In this document: positions 12,502 through 22,507 of the stretch, in pieces
How the letters are laid out: every line of letters begins with the position of its first letter
Position numbering within the stretch: position 1 is the stretch's first letter
NCBI GenBank assembly: GCA_021014325.1
Contig: CM037476.1
Span: 17,830,827 to 17,894,826, forward strand
Direction of reading: 5' to 3'
Length of the DNA: 64,000 nt
Source: Plazaster borealis
Taxonomy: Eukaryota; Echinodermata; Asteroidea; Forcipulatida; Labidiasteridae
Notes under the pieces: model-generated
What the model saw: only the letters and a program-made list of their open reading frames with translations
Told to the model about the DNA's origin: nothing
Databases searched by the model: none
Program-made: the position numbers and the translations under genes

Positions 12502-13538
12502 TAACCAATTATTTGTTCCTCAAATATTTTTTTGTTTGTTTTTGTATAGTCCATTCTCATATCAACGCTAACAAACAGGGAAATGTTCGCTTGTCTGAGA
12601 AACTTCGTTAAAAAGTAACACACAAATTACGTTAGGCCCTATAGTAATTACATGGCGTACAAAATTACTGCTTGAAATTAACAAATCTAAAGACACAAAG
12701 TTTTAGAGGACCCGACATCAATGACGCCAACAGCGTGCCAGGTGGAAGCAAAATAGCGTATAATAAAAATTATTGGTATGTCAGCTTAGTCTGTTCACAC
12801 ATAATTATTCATGAAGTAGCTGGATACCGTTACATGGAAATGATGCTTCCGTAATCCTTTACTAGCAACAAATAGTTATTGACATTCTAATCTCCTGCAA
12901 ACTTGTGTTAGAGATTAAACGCGATTGCTTCGTTATTATGTCACTTGGCAGCGCAAAAATAACAGCCAGCAAGATAAAAATAGAGGCAGGTATTTACTGT
13001 CAACATCACAGAGTCGTTGCTTAGTTTCTGGATTATACCTTCCAAGAAGTAGTGGAGACAGGCAGTTCCACTATCATCAGAAGGTCGCTCATCGCTAAGC
13101 GCACTCAGTAGGCTTATAGTGTTGACATGAGGGCCCTATTACAGGGATGGGATTTCTGACGAATGTGAAGTTCCTGAAAATGACTTGCGGTCTCGGTTTC
13201 CCCCCGACCTTGAATCTCCCAGATGTTACAATTAAGGAGTTTGTAAAGACTCTGTGCATCACCGGGAATACAAAACTACAGGTTTGGACACAGTGTGGAC
13301 TATTTCTGTCTCCTTTTGGTGACTGCTAATTACTTCTTTCAAAAGACATTTGAAGGCTCAAGGAGATTTTGAGAAAATCCCGACATCAGGAAGAATTCTT
13401 GAAAATCACTTGCCTATTCATAGACCTGCTCTGCTCATATCAAACAAAATTGTTTTTCCACGTTTGTGAGAGACGAGTGGTCCACCTTTGTTTTATCACT
13501 ATTTGAATATTACAGCAACAAACTCAAAAACATTCCGA
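12502..13538. other. No gene recognised
   Basis: One 60-codon frame at 13147-13329 has no homologous motif or flanking splice evidence. Confidence 0.4.
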
Positions 13539-13914
13539 TTAAAGGCTCTGTACACGTTTGGTAATTACTCAAAATATGTATTAACATAAAAACTGACTTG
13601 GTAACGAGCAACGGAGAGCTGTTGATAGTATAAAACATTGTGAGAAACGACTCCCTCTGAAGTAACGTAGTTTTTGAGAAAGAGGTAATTTCTCACTAAA
13701 ATAATAAAAACTTCTTGCAAGAAGTTTAGTTTATTCCTATCTGAAAGCACACAAATTTGTACAACAAGGGGTTTTTTCTTCATAATTTTTCTTGCAACTT
13801 CGATGATCAATTGAGCCAAAATTTACACAGGCTTGTTATTTTATGCATATGTTGGGATACACCGAGTGAGAACACTGGTCTTTGACAATTACCAAACGTG
13901 TACAATGCCTTTAA
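13539..13914 (-). mobile_element. Family A MITE
   Basis: TTAAAGGCTCTGTACACGTT to ACGTGTACAATGCCTTTAA, with the standard family A interior in the same orientation as 708-1078. Confidence 0.9.
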
Positions 13915-14139
13915 ACTTTTAACATGGCGGTTGTCCATGGCCCCTCATTACAAAATTATTTAAAAACACCCCTATAACATGAGCGAAATTGGACTAGTTT
14001 TTCAGAGTCTATGTAAAAAAAACCGCACTAGATTCACAATGAACCTCAATTTTTTAATTTAAAAACTGAGAAAACAAAACAAGCAAATTCGCCATTAACA
14101 GGCATTATGCAGGCGCAATCCTGTTTTGCATAAAAAAAC

Positions 14140-14245
14140 AGGGGTTCATGGATGACGTCATAGGTCCCGCCTTTCAGACTTTTTCGATTTTTTCCTCCTC
14201 CCACCGTTGCCTCTCTGGCTCCGCCCTTCCCCTCCCAATACTCCA
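14140..14245. promoter_or_regulatory. CRE plus GC-box patch
   Basis: TGACGTCA near 14154 followed by CCCGCC and CCGCCC within 75 bp. No exon adjoins it. Confidence 0.2.
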
Positions 14246-15073
14246 TGGAGAACTAAAAACATAATCACAGCAGATGTGAACAAGGCCGACAATTTGGACA
14301 CGGCCTAAATCAAGAGCAATAACAATATTTCATAATAGAAAGAATCCCAAAACAAAACAGTTCGTTTTGTACAAGTATAGTCCAAAGGTCGTTTGGATCG
14401 GGAACAATGGTAAAGAAATAGCTAATCTGGGGCGCTTATCTCAGAACGATAATTCTGTAAAATAATGTCACTATGAAATCAAGAAGCAACAACAAAAACA
14501 GCGAGTTGTTGACATAATAATCCAAATCTCAAATGATCGACAAAACAAACAAAAAACAAACTCGATTTGTGTTTACTGTCATAACATTTTGTTTACACTG
14601 AAAGCTTTCAGGTTACAGCAAACCTTTGATATATTATTGTGTTTGGTGTCAGTGAATATTGAAATAAATTGCAGTAATCTTTTTTGGATGCGATCCAAAT
14701 GGGAAATGGAAAAAAAACTACAAAAAAGCCCATTATGTCCCAATGCGCATGATAGGCCCGCAAAGGATTCAAAGGGTGAAATCCAAGTCCGAGCAACACC
14801 GGCAACCATCATGGCGCGCTGATTTTGAAGCAATGCGGTACACACAACTATAAAACCTGGCTTTTTTACATGCAGCATGGCATCCATCCTGGCAGCTTGA
14901 TGCATTGCAGTATATTTTTTAAGATGGTGCTTATGCATATTGGCTATCGTGTGGTAGATGAATGAGCCTATTTACCCCATGCGTCGATCAACTGAAAACC
15001 AGTTTGTATGTTAGCATTGAGACTGGGACGCGACAATAGTTGTGTATAAAATGGCAGCTTCAGTGTGGCTCAG

Positions 15074-15226
15074 TTACACCCCTATGTTTCAACACCCTAT
15101 GTTCCGACACCCCTAGTGTATTTTCCTAATCATAAAATCCTAACCCTAACCCTAACCCTAACCCTAACCCTAACGTGTAAATCATCAGGGGTTTTCGGAG
15201 CATAGGAGTGTCGGAATATAGAGCAG
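15074..15226. mobile_element. Inverted-repeat element carrying (CCCTAA)6
   Basis: Six perfect CCTAAC units at 15139-15174 (the metazoan TTAGGG telomere motif), flanked by CTATGTTCCGACACCCC at the left and its inverted relative GGAGTGTCGGAATATAG at the right. The element looks mobile rather than chromosome-terminal. Confidence 0.65.
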
Positions 15227-15246
15227 TCACCGTGGCTATGGCTAAA

Positions 15247-15400
15247 TCACTGCAAATGGTCAAGTGGGTAGACTGCAGGACTTGCAATCACAAGGTTGCG
15301 GGTTTGAATCTGGTCAGGCTAGTTCGGCTGAATTCACAATGACTATGGAATAAGTATTGTCGTCTAGTTACTGAATCACGATGTATTGATTTGTGTGATT
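15247..15400 (+). repeat. tRNA-derived SINE head
   Basis: ATGGTCAAGTGGGTAGACTG resembles an A box region, CTTGCAATC an anticodon loop, and GGTTTGAATCT a B box, all at tRNA-like spacing. The CCA-end stem is degenerate, so it is not a functional tRNA. Confidence 0.6.
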
Positions 15401-16379
15401 CATAATCATAAACGTTAAACCAATGTTTGCATGAGAGAGATTGGCTGTTGCTATCCCCTTGTGCGTTTGCCAAGTTCCCTTGGCGGGAAGATCATCTAAA
15501 CAAACATGTTCTCCAACATTTCATCTGCAGCAACAGCAGCAGAAGAAGAACAACAAAAACAGTCTGGTTTCCACTTATTGTGCAAGAATGTCTGTACTCT
15601 TTGATAATGATATCTTAACTGAAAAGAGAAAAACTACAAGGGTGTTCACATTTGTTGTATTATTTGAAACAAGTTCAAAGTCAACACATGTAGAGAAAAA
15701 GGTAACCTCCTATAAAATATGAAGTATGTTTTATAAAATTAAGCCACTATAAAAAACAAAACCCGAACATTGTAGTAAATCAATAACTTAATGAAATTTT
15801 GTAGTAATCATTAGTAATTACAACTTCTCTCTACTATTTCCACTGCAGCCAGCTTGGCTTCAGTATACAACCTATAATTCTTTCGGCTTCAAATGTATAA
15901 TACAACAAAATCAGGCTTTTCAAATACCAGAACAGCAGTATGTGGCTTAGGCTGGCGACGCTTCAAAATGGCTGACGGCGTATATCAACCTGAGCCACAG
16001 AGGAAGTTTGGAAAGGGGACTGATTCAAAATAGAGCTGAGCGATCATGGGCCAAGTTCGCGCAAGGACCAATGGTTAACTAGTGGTTGTTTAGTGAAATA
16101 CGTAGGGCATGCGCACAGAAGTTGAAGTGCGAATGACTCTAGTCATGTCATGTAAAGGCGACCACCGGCGACTCAACGTGCGTTATCATTTTCTGATAAC
16201 TGGTCCACTCTGCACTGTGCTATGAAAATGTCTATTGATAACCAGCGATGCGACCATGCCTGGTAGGCTGGTTCCAAATAGTCGACTAGCTTAGCCCAAC
16301 TATCGTCAACTAGTTAGAGTTCGGGCTAACTTAGTCAAACTATGGTCAACGATAGTCCTTGCACAAACTTGGCTCAAGC
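15401..16379. other. No gene recognised
   Basis: AT-rich; 16,260-16,370 has several imperfect inverted repeats of the AACTATCGTCAAC type. Confidence 0.4.
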
Positions 16380-17850
16380 TGACGCTAGAGCAAAACCAGA
16401 GCCAGCAGATCTGCAATAAGAGCCAGAGCATCGGCCATAACTCAACCTAGAATTGAAGCCAGAGCCGTTACCAGGAGCCCAAGCTATTTATGGCTTATAA
16501 CTCTTGGCTTCAAATTTAATTAGACTCAGAACCAAAGCCCAAGCCCACAGCCAAAAATCCAAGCCCAAAGCACAAACCCAAGCCCAGAATCCAAGATCCA
16601 AGCCAGAGTCCAAGCTCAAGGACAGAGCACATGCCAAAAATACAAGCTTCAAGCCAGAGTCCAAGGCTCCACGCCCAGAGCTAAGATTAAGCCCAGAGCA
16701 CAAACTCAAGGCCAGAATCCAAGCTCCAAGCCCAGAGTCCAAGCTCAAGTCCAGGGGCAATATTCACGAAGCCTTAGTGGAGTACTTAAGTTTGTACTTA
16801 AGTCTTAAGCACCCCGCTAACTTAAGTCGAGCACTTAAGTAGCTATTCACAAAACAGCCAAGTACCCCACTTATCTTAGTACCCCACTTAAATCTAAAAA
16901 GGTTAAGTTGCTTAGATGAAGTCAGTGCACATGCCAAACTCAAAGCCCAGAAACTAAGATCAAGTCAAGAGCACAAGCCCAAGCACAGAGTCCAAGCCCA
17001 GAGTCCAAGCTCAAAGCCCAGAGCCAAGATCAAGTGAAGAGCACAAGCCCAAGCCCAAGCCCAGAGTCCAAGCTGCAAGCCAAGAATCCAAGCTCCAAGC
17101 CCAGAAACTAAGTTCAAGAGCACAAGCCAAAGGCCAGAGTCCAAACTCCAAGCCCAGAGTCCAAACTCCAAGCCCAGAGTCCAAACTCAAAGCCCAGAGT
17201 CCAAACTCAAAGCCCAGAATTCAAGCTCAAAGCCCAGAGCCAAGATCAAGTGAAGAGCATAAGCCCAAGCCCAGAATCCAAGCTCCAAGCCCGGAAACTA
17301 AGATCAAGAGCACAAGCCAAAGGCTAGAGTCCAAGCTCCAAGCCCAGAGTCCAAGCTCCAAGCCCAGAAACTAAGATCAAGAACACAAGCCCAAGGCCAG
17401 AGTCCAAACTCCAAGCCCAGAGTCCAAGCTCCAAGCCCAGAATCCAAACTCAAAGCCCAGAGCCAAGATCAAGTGAAGAGCACAAGCCCAAGCCCAGAGT
17501 CCAAGCTGCAAGCCAATAATCCAAGCTCCAAGCCCAAAAACTAAGATCAAAAGCACAAGCCCAAGCCCAGAGTTCAAACTCAAAGCCCAGAATCCAAGCT
17601 CAAAGCCCAGAGCCCAAGATCAAGTCAGAGCACAAGTCCAAGCCCTGAGTCGAAGCGCCAAGCCCAGAGTCCAAGCTCAAGCAGAGTCCAAGCTCAAGCT
17701 CAAGCCCAGAGTCCAAGCTCAAGCTCAAGCCCTGAGCACAAGCCCAAACCCATAATCCAAGCTCAAGCCCAGAGTCCAAGCTCCACACCCAGAGTCCAAG
17801 ATTTAGCCCAGAGCCCAAGCTCAAGCCCAAGCAAAGAGCCCAAACTGTAG
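16380..17850. repeat. Low-complexity array of CCAAGC/CCCAGAG units
   Basis: About 1.45 kb built from alternations of AAGCCCAGAGTCCAAGCTC-like 18-20-bp units. It is purine-biased on the plus strand and leaves frames open on both strands (Gly-Leu-Trp-Ala rich on minus). Such frames are expected from a stop-poor repeat and are not called genes. Confidence 0.85.
16758..16935. mobile_element. Insertion inside the 16.4-17.9-kb array
   Basis: Interrupts the array with GGGGCAATATTCACGAAGCC and repeated ACTTAAG blocks, ending near GAAGTCAGTGC. The ATTCACGAA and TTCACAAAA motifs resemble the ends of the palindrome at 47189. Confidence 0.5.
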
Positions 17851-18423
17851 TAGAGTTATACAATTTTGAGGAAAGACCCAAAAGTGTCAAGACCCTAAAT
17901 AGGCTGGTATACAGTAATGCTAGACAATGTTTATAACAATCCATGGCGTGTATTCTGTGAACAAGATTCTGACTGTCTGTTTGAAGCGACTAAATAATGA
18001 TAAACAAATTCAAGTAAACACAACAACAAATTAAACTTAAACTGCTCTGCAGAAATAAATGATAAGCTTATAGTAATCTTACTGAGAAATTCTGAATTTA
18101 TTAATCTGAAAATATTGCTTCTTTTTATTAATTATCTAGAAATATTATATATACAACTACACAAATGATTAAAAATTAAGTTGGAACTGTTATCAGGTGT
18201 TAAATAAACCTTCATCAAAAAGGGTTAAGCAGACAGACAGGTTCTTTCAGAACTAAACAGGACAAGTTCTTATCTGAACTACATTCTACTCAGAGAAAGT
18301 AGATTATACAATGGTGTTACTACAAACTGATAAGAAGAAACAAACTGCGCAAGACTGTGTACTCTGGCATACTTTTTGTACTGCTGTGTATAACCGCGGA
18401 GACTCCATAATGCATGGTGTGGT
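17851..18423. other. No recognisable feature
   Basis: Plain AT-rich sequence with no repeat ends or exons seen. Confidence 0.4.
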
Positions 18424-18900
18424 CTAATGTGCATTTATCAAAAAGGATGGGACAAAATGCACACTTGCACCATGTGCAGCACACTTACACGCGCCAATCC
18501 TGTCCGCCATTTTGAGAGTCAAAATGTACAAAAAGGAAGTGACACCCAAAATGGTGGAAATGGTAGATGTGCATTTTGCCCCCTTAGACCCCTTGCACAA
18601 CGCGCTGCGCACTCAAACGCGCCTATCATTTCCGCCATTTTGGGTGTCAAAATCGTATACAAACATGCACAAAAGAGAGTTGACACCCAAAATGACGAGC
18701 ATTGCTCAGAGGTGCGTTCCGCGTTGTGTAAGGGGGCTATAGAAATCAATAGGTCCCCCTTGCATAACGCGAAACGCTACAGGTACGCTGAGGTCACGCG
18801 CACGTTTTTACGCACAAAGAACAGCTATCATCCAATGATCTGCCTCCTTTTTGAGAGTGTGACGTCATATGCAATGGGTCTATAGTACCAAAATGCGCAT
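18424..18900. repeat. Complex repeat with internal CCATTTTGGGTGTCAAAA inverted copies
   Basis: The GCCATTTTG-A/G-GAGTCAAAAT block occurs twice with inverted partners (GACACCCAAAATGG). GTGCATTTTG and CTTGCACAACGCG segments recur in both orientations. A 152-codon plus frame spans it but follows the repeat, so it is not called a gene. Confidence 0.55.
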
Positions 18901-19454
18901 AGACCATGTAATGGTTTGATTAAAGAATGCCATGTGACCGACAATCATCCAATCAAATGACAAGGATCCATTGGGTTTTACTTAGAGCTTTCAAAAACAC
19001 CAAATTAGGCCTATTATAATAACGTCAGCTCAGTGCTACAAGGTAATTAATTGCAATTTCATACTCATAATAATCAAAAGGTCATTCAATAAAAAATGCG
19101 AATAAATTTGACAAAACCCAATAAAAAAAAAATTTTTTAAAAATGTTTTACTTAGAAAATTAATGTTTCTTTTTGCCAAACACATACTTTGTAGACCACT
19201 CTTGATTAATAAACGTCATTTACCAGGACCTCCAAAATAGGCAAAAGCAATTTTATGAAATCCAGCAAATTACACTAATGACCTTATAGTCCTGAGCCGA
19301 CAATTTGGTCTTTCTCAACATATAGAACCTTTAAGACATCTTTGAAGCCATGGTCAATGTTTGGGTTGTCTTCAAGTTTAATTCTATTTTACAATTTCTG
19401 TGAATTGCCTTAATTTGGGGCATCACATTTCACAAACAAGAAATAACTACCTGG

Positions 19455-19782
19455 GCTCAAAATTAACACTGGACTGCAGGCCTGAGGCCAGTGTTTTTAG
19501 CATCGGGCCAGTAAACTCATGACTGGACAAGTCTGGCAGTCTTGTGTTTTTGTTCAAAATGTTGACTTTCAGTCTGATAAAAATCTTTCAATTATGTTGA
19601 GTATTGAAGAATACTTGCCCATAGTGCTTGTTCAAAATTGAAACAGTTCAAATGTTAAACTGTGTATTTTTCTTCTCTCATTTCAATTCGGGTTTTGTCA
19701 AAAGAATTCTGGTCCAGTAAACATTTTGAGCTACTAGCCTTGCCGTCTTGTGGATTCCCCCCTAACATATTTGAGCCATGAC
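19455..19782 (+). mobile_element. Family H repeat
   Basis: Begins GGGCTCAAAATTAACACTGG, contains GGCCAGTAAACTCATGACTGG, and ends with GGTCCAGTAAACATTTTGAG and an inverted TTTGAGCC. Relatives lie at 32548, 33104, 39252 and 41571. Confidence 0.7.
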
Positions 19783-20577
19783 TAGGCAATCAGAACCAAG
19801 AATTTTGAAAAACCTTTATAGGTTGTATCGAGTATTCCTCCAGTTCTGGAAACTCTATGCTTAACTAAAGTAGGTTTGACATAACATTACATACGAAAAG
19901 TTCCTTGTAATTACAAAAAATACAAAAGTTATGTAGCCACAGTTTTTGACTAAACTGTCACCATGTTAATTGTTATTTAACAACAACGTTTCATTAAAAA
20001 TAAGTGCAAAAAAAGAAGGTTAATGGTGTCTCGTTTTTGACCCTAGCAGAGTCTTCCTCGAAAGCCAAATGACAACACAAAACAAATATATTGGTGTAAC
20101 AGATAAGTATATAATGGTGGAAAAATAAAGATAACACAAAATCCTCAAATTATAGAGCACTTTAGAAATCTAACTTTGTGGAAATGAAATACCGCCAATT
20201 TGCTTCTCAGATTATTACAGATCCTTCATCACATTGTTCACCTTCATTTGCGCATGTCAAATTTATCATGAGGATCTCCGACAGACTACAAAACGATGAC
20301 TTTATGATAACATGAAACATTTTAATGTACATGTACAAAGTGACAGCTGTTTGTCAATTATATTTTGGAGTAGAAATTTATTGAAACTTTTAAATATCTA
20401 TTTAAAATGGATGATTGTTTTAATTGTATTTTTTTTTCAACAATATGAGGGTCATTGCTGACAATTGCATTAAAAAAAATTGTCTTCATGACACGGAGAT
20501 CCTCGTTTTTTAAATATTATTTTACAAAAGCATAATAACAGCATGTAATTTAATATATTGCGCATCAAATGAAAAAG
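19783..20577. other. No recognisable feature
   Basis: AT-rich sequence without exon or repeat boundaries. Confidence 0.4.
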
Positions 20578-21001
20578 TTAATAATAATAATAATAGTGGC
20601 TTCTTATATAGCGCATATATCCGTCTCTCAGTGACGCTCAAGGCGCTTCAACATTCAGTATTTTCCTGCAAGGTATAGTGGAGCTATGTTTTTGAAGTAT
20701 GAGATCAATTCCTTGATAGCACATTGTAATGGTTTACAAGGTGCTGTGGCGCAATATGCTGCCGATCAAACCAGGAACACCGAGGCGAACCCCTTCTCTT
20801 TACGATAAGTGCACTGGGTTCTTTTACGTGCATTACACAACACTCGGGACCAATGGCTTTACGTCCCATCCGAAGGACGCAGCAATAATGGTTAAGTGTC
20901 TTGCTTAAGGACAAAAGTTTCACGACCGGGACTCGAACCCACACTCTGCTGAATAGAAACACCAGAGCTCGAGTCCGGTGCTTTTATCCGCTCGGCCACA
21001 A
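20578..21001 (-). repeat. SINE S1, tRNA-derived, full-length-like
   Basis: On the minus strand the head has A box TGGCCGAGCGG (20988-20998) and B box GGTTCGAGTCC (20929-20939), followed by a tRNA-unrelated body and an (ATT)n tail at 20578-20595. The plus-strand copy at 24742 shares the same body. Confidence 0.85.
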
Positions 21002-21858
21002 TTGAACAGGAAAAAATTAAACACAAAATACACCTAAACTTGTTTGGTTCCAAGCCTCAAGATCAACATGCAAAGATACAAAATCTATGTAAACAAAAGA
21101 AAACAGATAATGCAAAAAGGTTACCGATAGCAAAAGTTGATATCACACAACGTTTCAAAAGGCAAATACTCAAAGGTACGTACTTGAGGGCAAACAATCG
21201 AAAATCTGACATTAAAAAAATATTACCACTAAGTATTGGCCCAAATTAAAATTTCGCAGAGGTCTTTAGTAAATTTCCGGTTTTAAAACATAAAAACTTG
21301 TTTTGATATTTGCAATAGACCGTGTAAGTCTCACAACGAAAAGGTCACCACTGAACTTCCGGGCACCTCTGAGCCATCAGCTGTGGGCGATTAACGCGGC
21401 TGCAATTTCCATTTTTGTCACATGGTGAAATTATTACATTTAAAACTTACAATGTAATGAATCAATTTAAACTACAGTTGGAAAAACTTATATTGCTTGA
21501 CCTCCACCATCTGTTTGAAGTGTCAAATTGCAAATTTAAGCTGACCCCTTGTTCTGCAAACCAAGTGTTCTACTACTGCACTAACAAACCAAAGTTAGGT
21601 GATATTTTAAATCGGGATACAAGTGCTTCGATACTTAGCTCGAAAATAGACCTTGTGTCGAACGGATTTTGCGTGACGTTGAATGGGGTAAACATGGCGA
21701 CGTCCTTATTTCGCTTTGGTACTGTACTACTACTAAATGTACCAGCTTGTTCAAGTTTGCATGTCAAGGTTCACGTCGATCACCTTTTATTACTTGGGCT
21801 TTACGGTCTCAAAAGTGAAGCGGAAATATTTAGCATTTTGCACTGTGTGCTATGGGAG
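21002..21858. other. No gene recognised; includes an unexplained 150-codon frame
   Basis: The plus frame 21415-21867 opens with TTG, and its first ATG is about 14 codons in. No domain or splice support was found. The region may be the 3' flank of GDAP2 on the other strand. A family E terminal fragment (CAATAGACCGTGTAAGTCTC) sits at 21316. Confidence 0.35.
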
Positions 21859-21864
21859 TTTATT
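21859..21864 (-). promoter_or_regulatory. Candidate polyadenylation signal of GDAP2
   Basis: First AATAAA on the minus strand downstream of the GDAP2 stop, about 590 nt away. Reasonable 3' UTR length, but no transcript evidence is available. Confidence 0.3.
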
Positions 21865-22139
21865 TAATGGGGTGCACCCTTATACTTTCTAGATTGCTGC
21901 CCCATCATGAACGGTTTCAAAAGCCTACTCTCTATATTGTTTTATCTTATGTTGCCACCACCATTGCTGGTAAATATATTAATTTTTAGTTTTGTAAATT
22001 ATTATTAATAAGGTCACTGGACTCCCTACAGAGGGCACAGTGTTAGTCAAATAAGAACTCTACTATTTTCATATCTGTGATTATTTAAATTACTTGTTCT
22101 TTTTAGTTCATTAGCTTACACTATTTCATATAACTTCTT

Positions 22140-22262
22140 AAGCACAAAAAGTAGCCGAGTGCAACAAAATTATGCTTACGAGAATAAGGTTACCAGCCAA
22201 AATACCATGTCACAAGCACCATCTGTGACTGGCGTCCTGTTAATTGTTGCTAAGCACAAAAT
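22140..22262. mobile_element. Family W MITE fragment
   Basis: CTTAAGCACAAAAAGTAGC, GGTTACCAGCCAAAATACCA and TTGCTAAGCACAAAATTGG are the standard W blocks. It lies in the inferred GDAP2 3' UTR. Confidence 0.65.
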
Positions 22263-22450
22263 TGGGAGGCAAAAATTGTCTCCTGAAGCAGCAGTGTGAA
22301 ATATGGCCCTGCACAAAGCCCGAGCAGTGTGTCTGGTTGGGTGAAGGGTGCCCTCTAGAGGCTAGGCACATAGGGTATTCCTGGATGACATCATCATTGC
22401 ATGATTTGGTTCTCTCAACTTACATTTCCGTCGTCGTAGTAACGGTTGAA

Positions 22451-22507
22451 TCACAAGCCCTCGACCTCCGACCCTTCCTCTGGATTGAAGTAACTTTTAC
22501 CGTTGAC
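22451..22507 (-). CDS. GDAP2: GDAP2 terminal coding exon 11 and stop
   Basis: 57 nt encoding VNGKSYFNPEEGSEVEGL and TGA (stop is the complement of 22451-22453). It matches the human C-terminus pattern ENGPYYTSYPPSPDL: NG, an aromatic pair, Pro and a final Leu. The acceptor is TAACCCTCAG at 22508. The exon is short, so identity rests on phase, length to the stop and this pattern. Confidence 0.88.
   Translation of the reverse strand, partial: VNGKSYFNPEEGSEVEGL

Noticed and set aside
16488..17944. Several long frames rich in Gly-Leu-Trp-Ala or Lys-Pro-Glu-Ser
   Set aside because: Produced by the 18-20-bp array, open on both strands at once.
18427..18885. 152-codon plus frame
   Set aside because: Follows internal inverted and direct repeats; Cys/His content is a repeat effect and no zinc-finger spacing holds.
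21415..21867. 150-codon plus-strand open frame, long for this AT-rich DNA
   Set aside because: Starts with TTG rather than ATG, no domain or splice context, and its end overlaps the likely 3' end of GDAP2 on the other strand.
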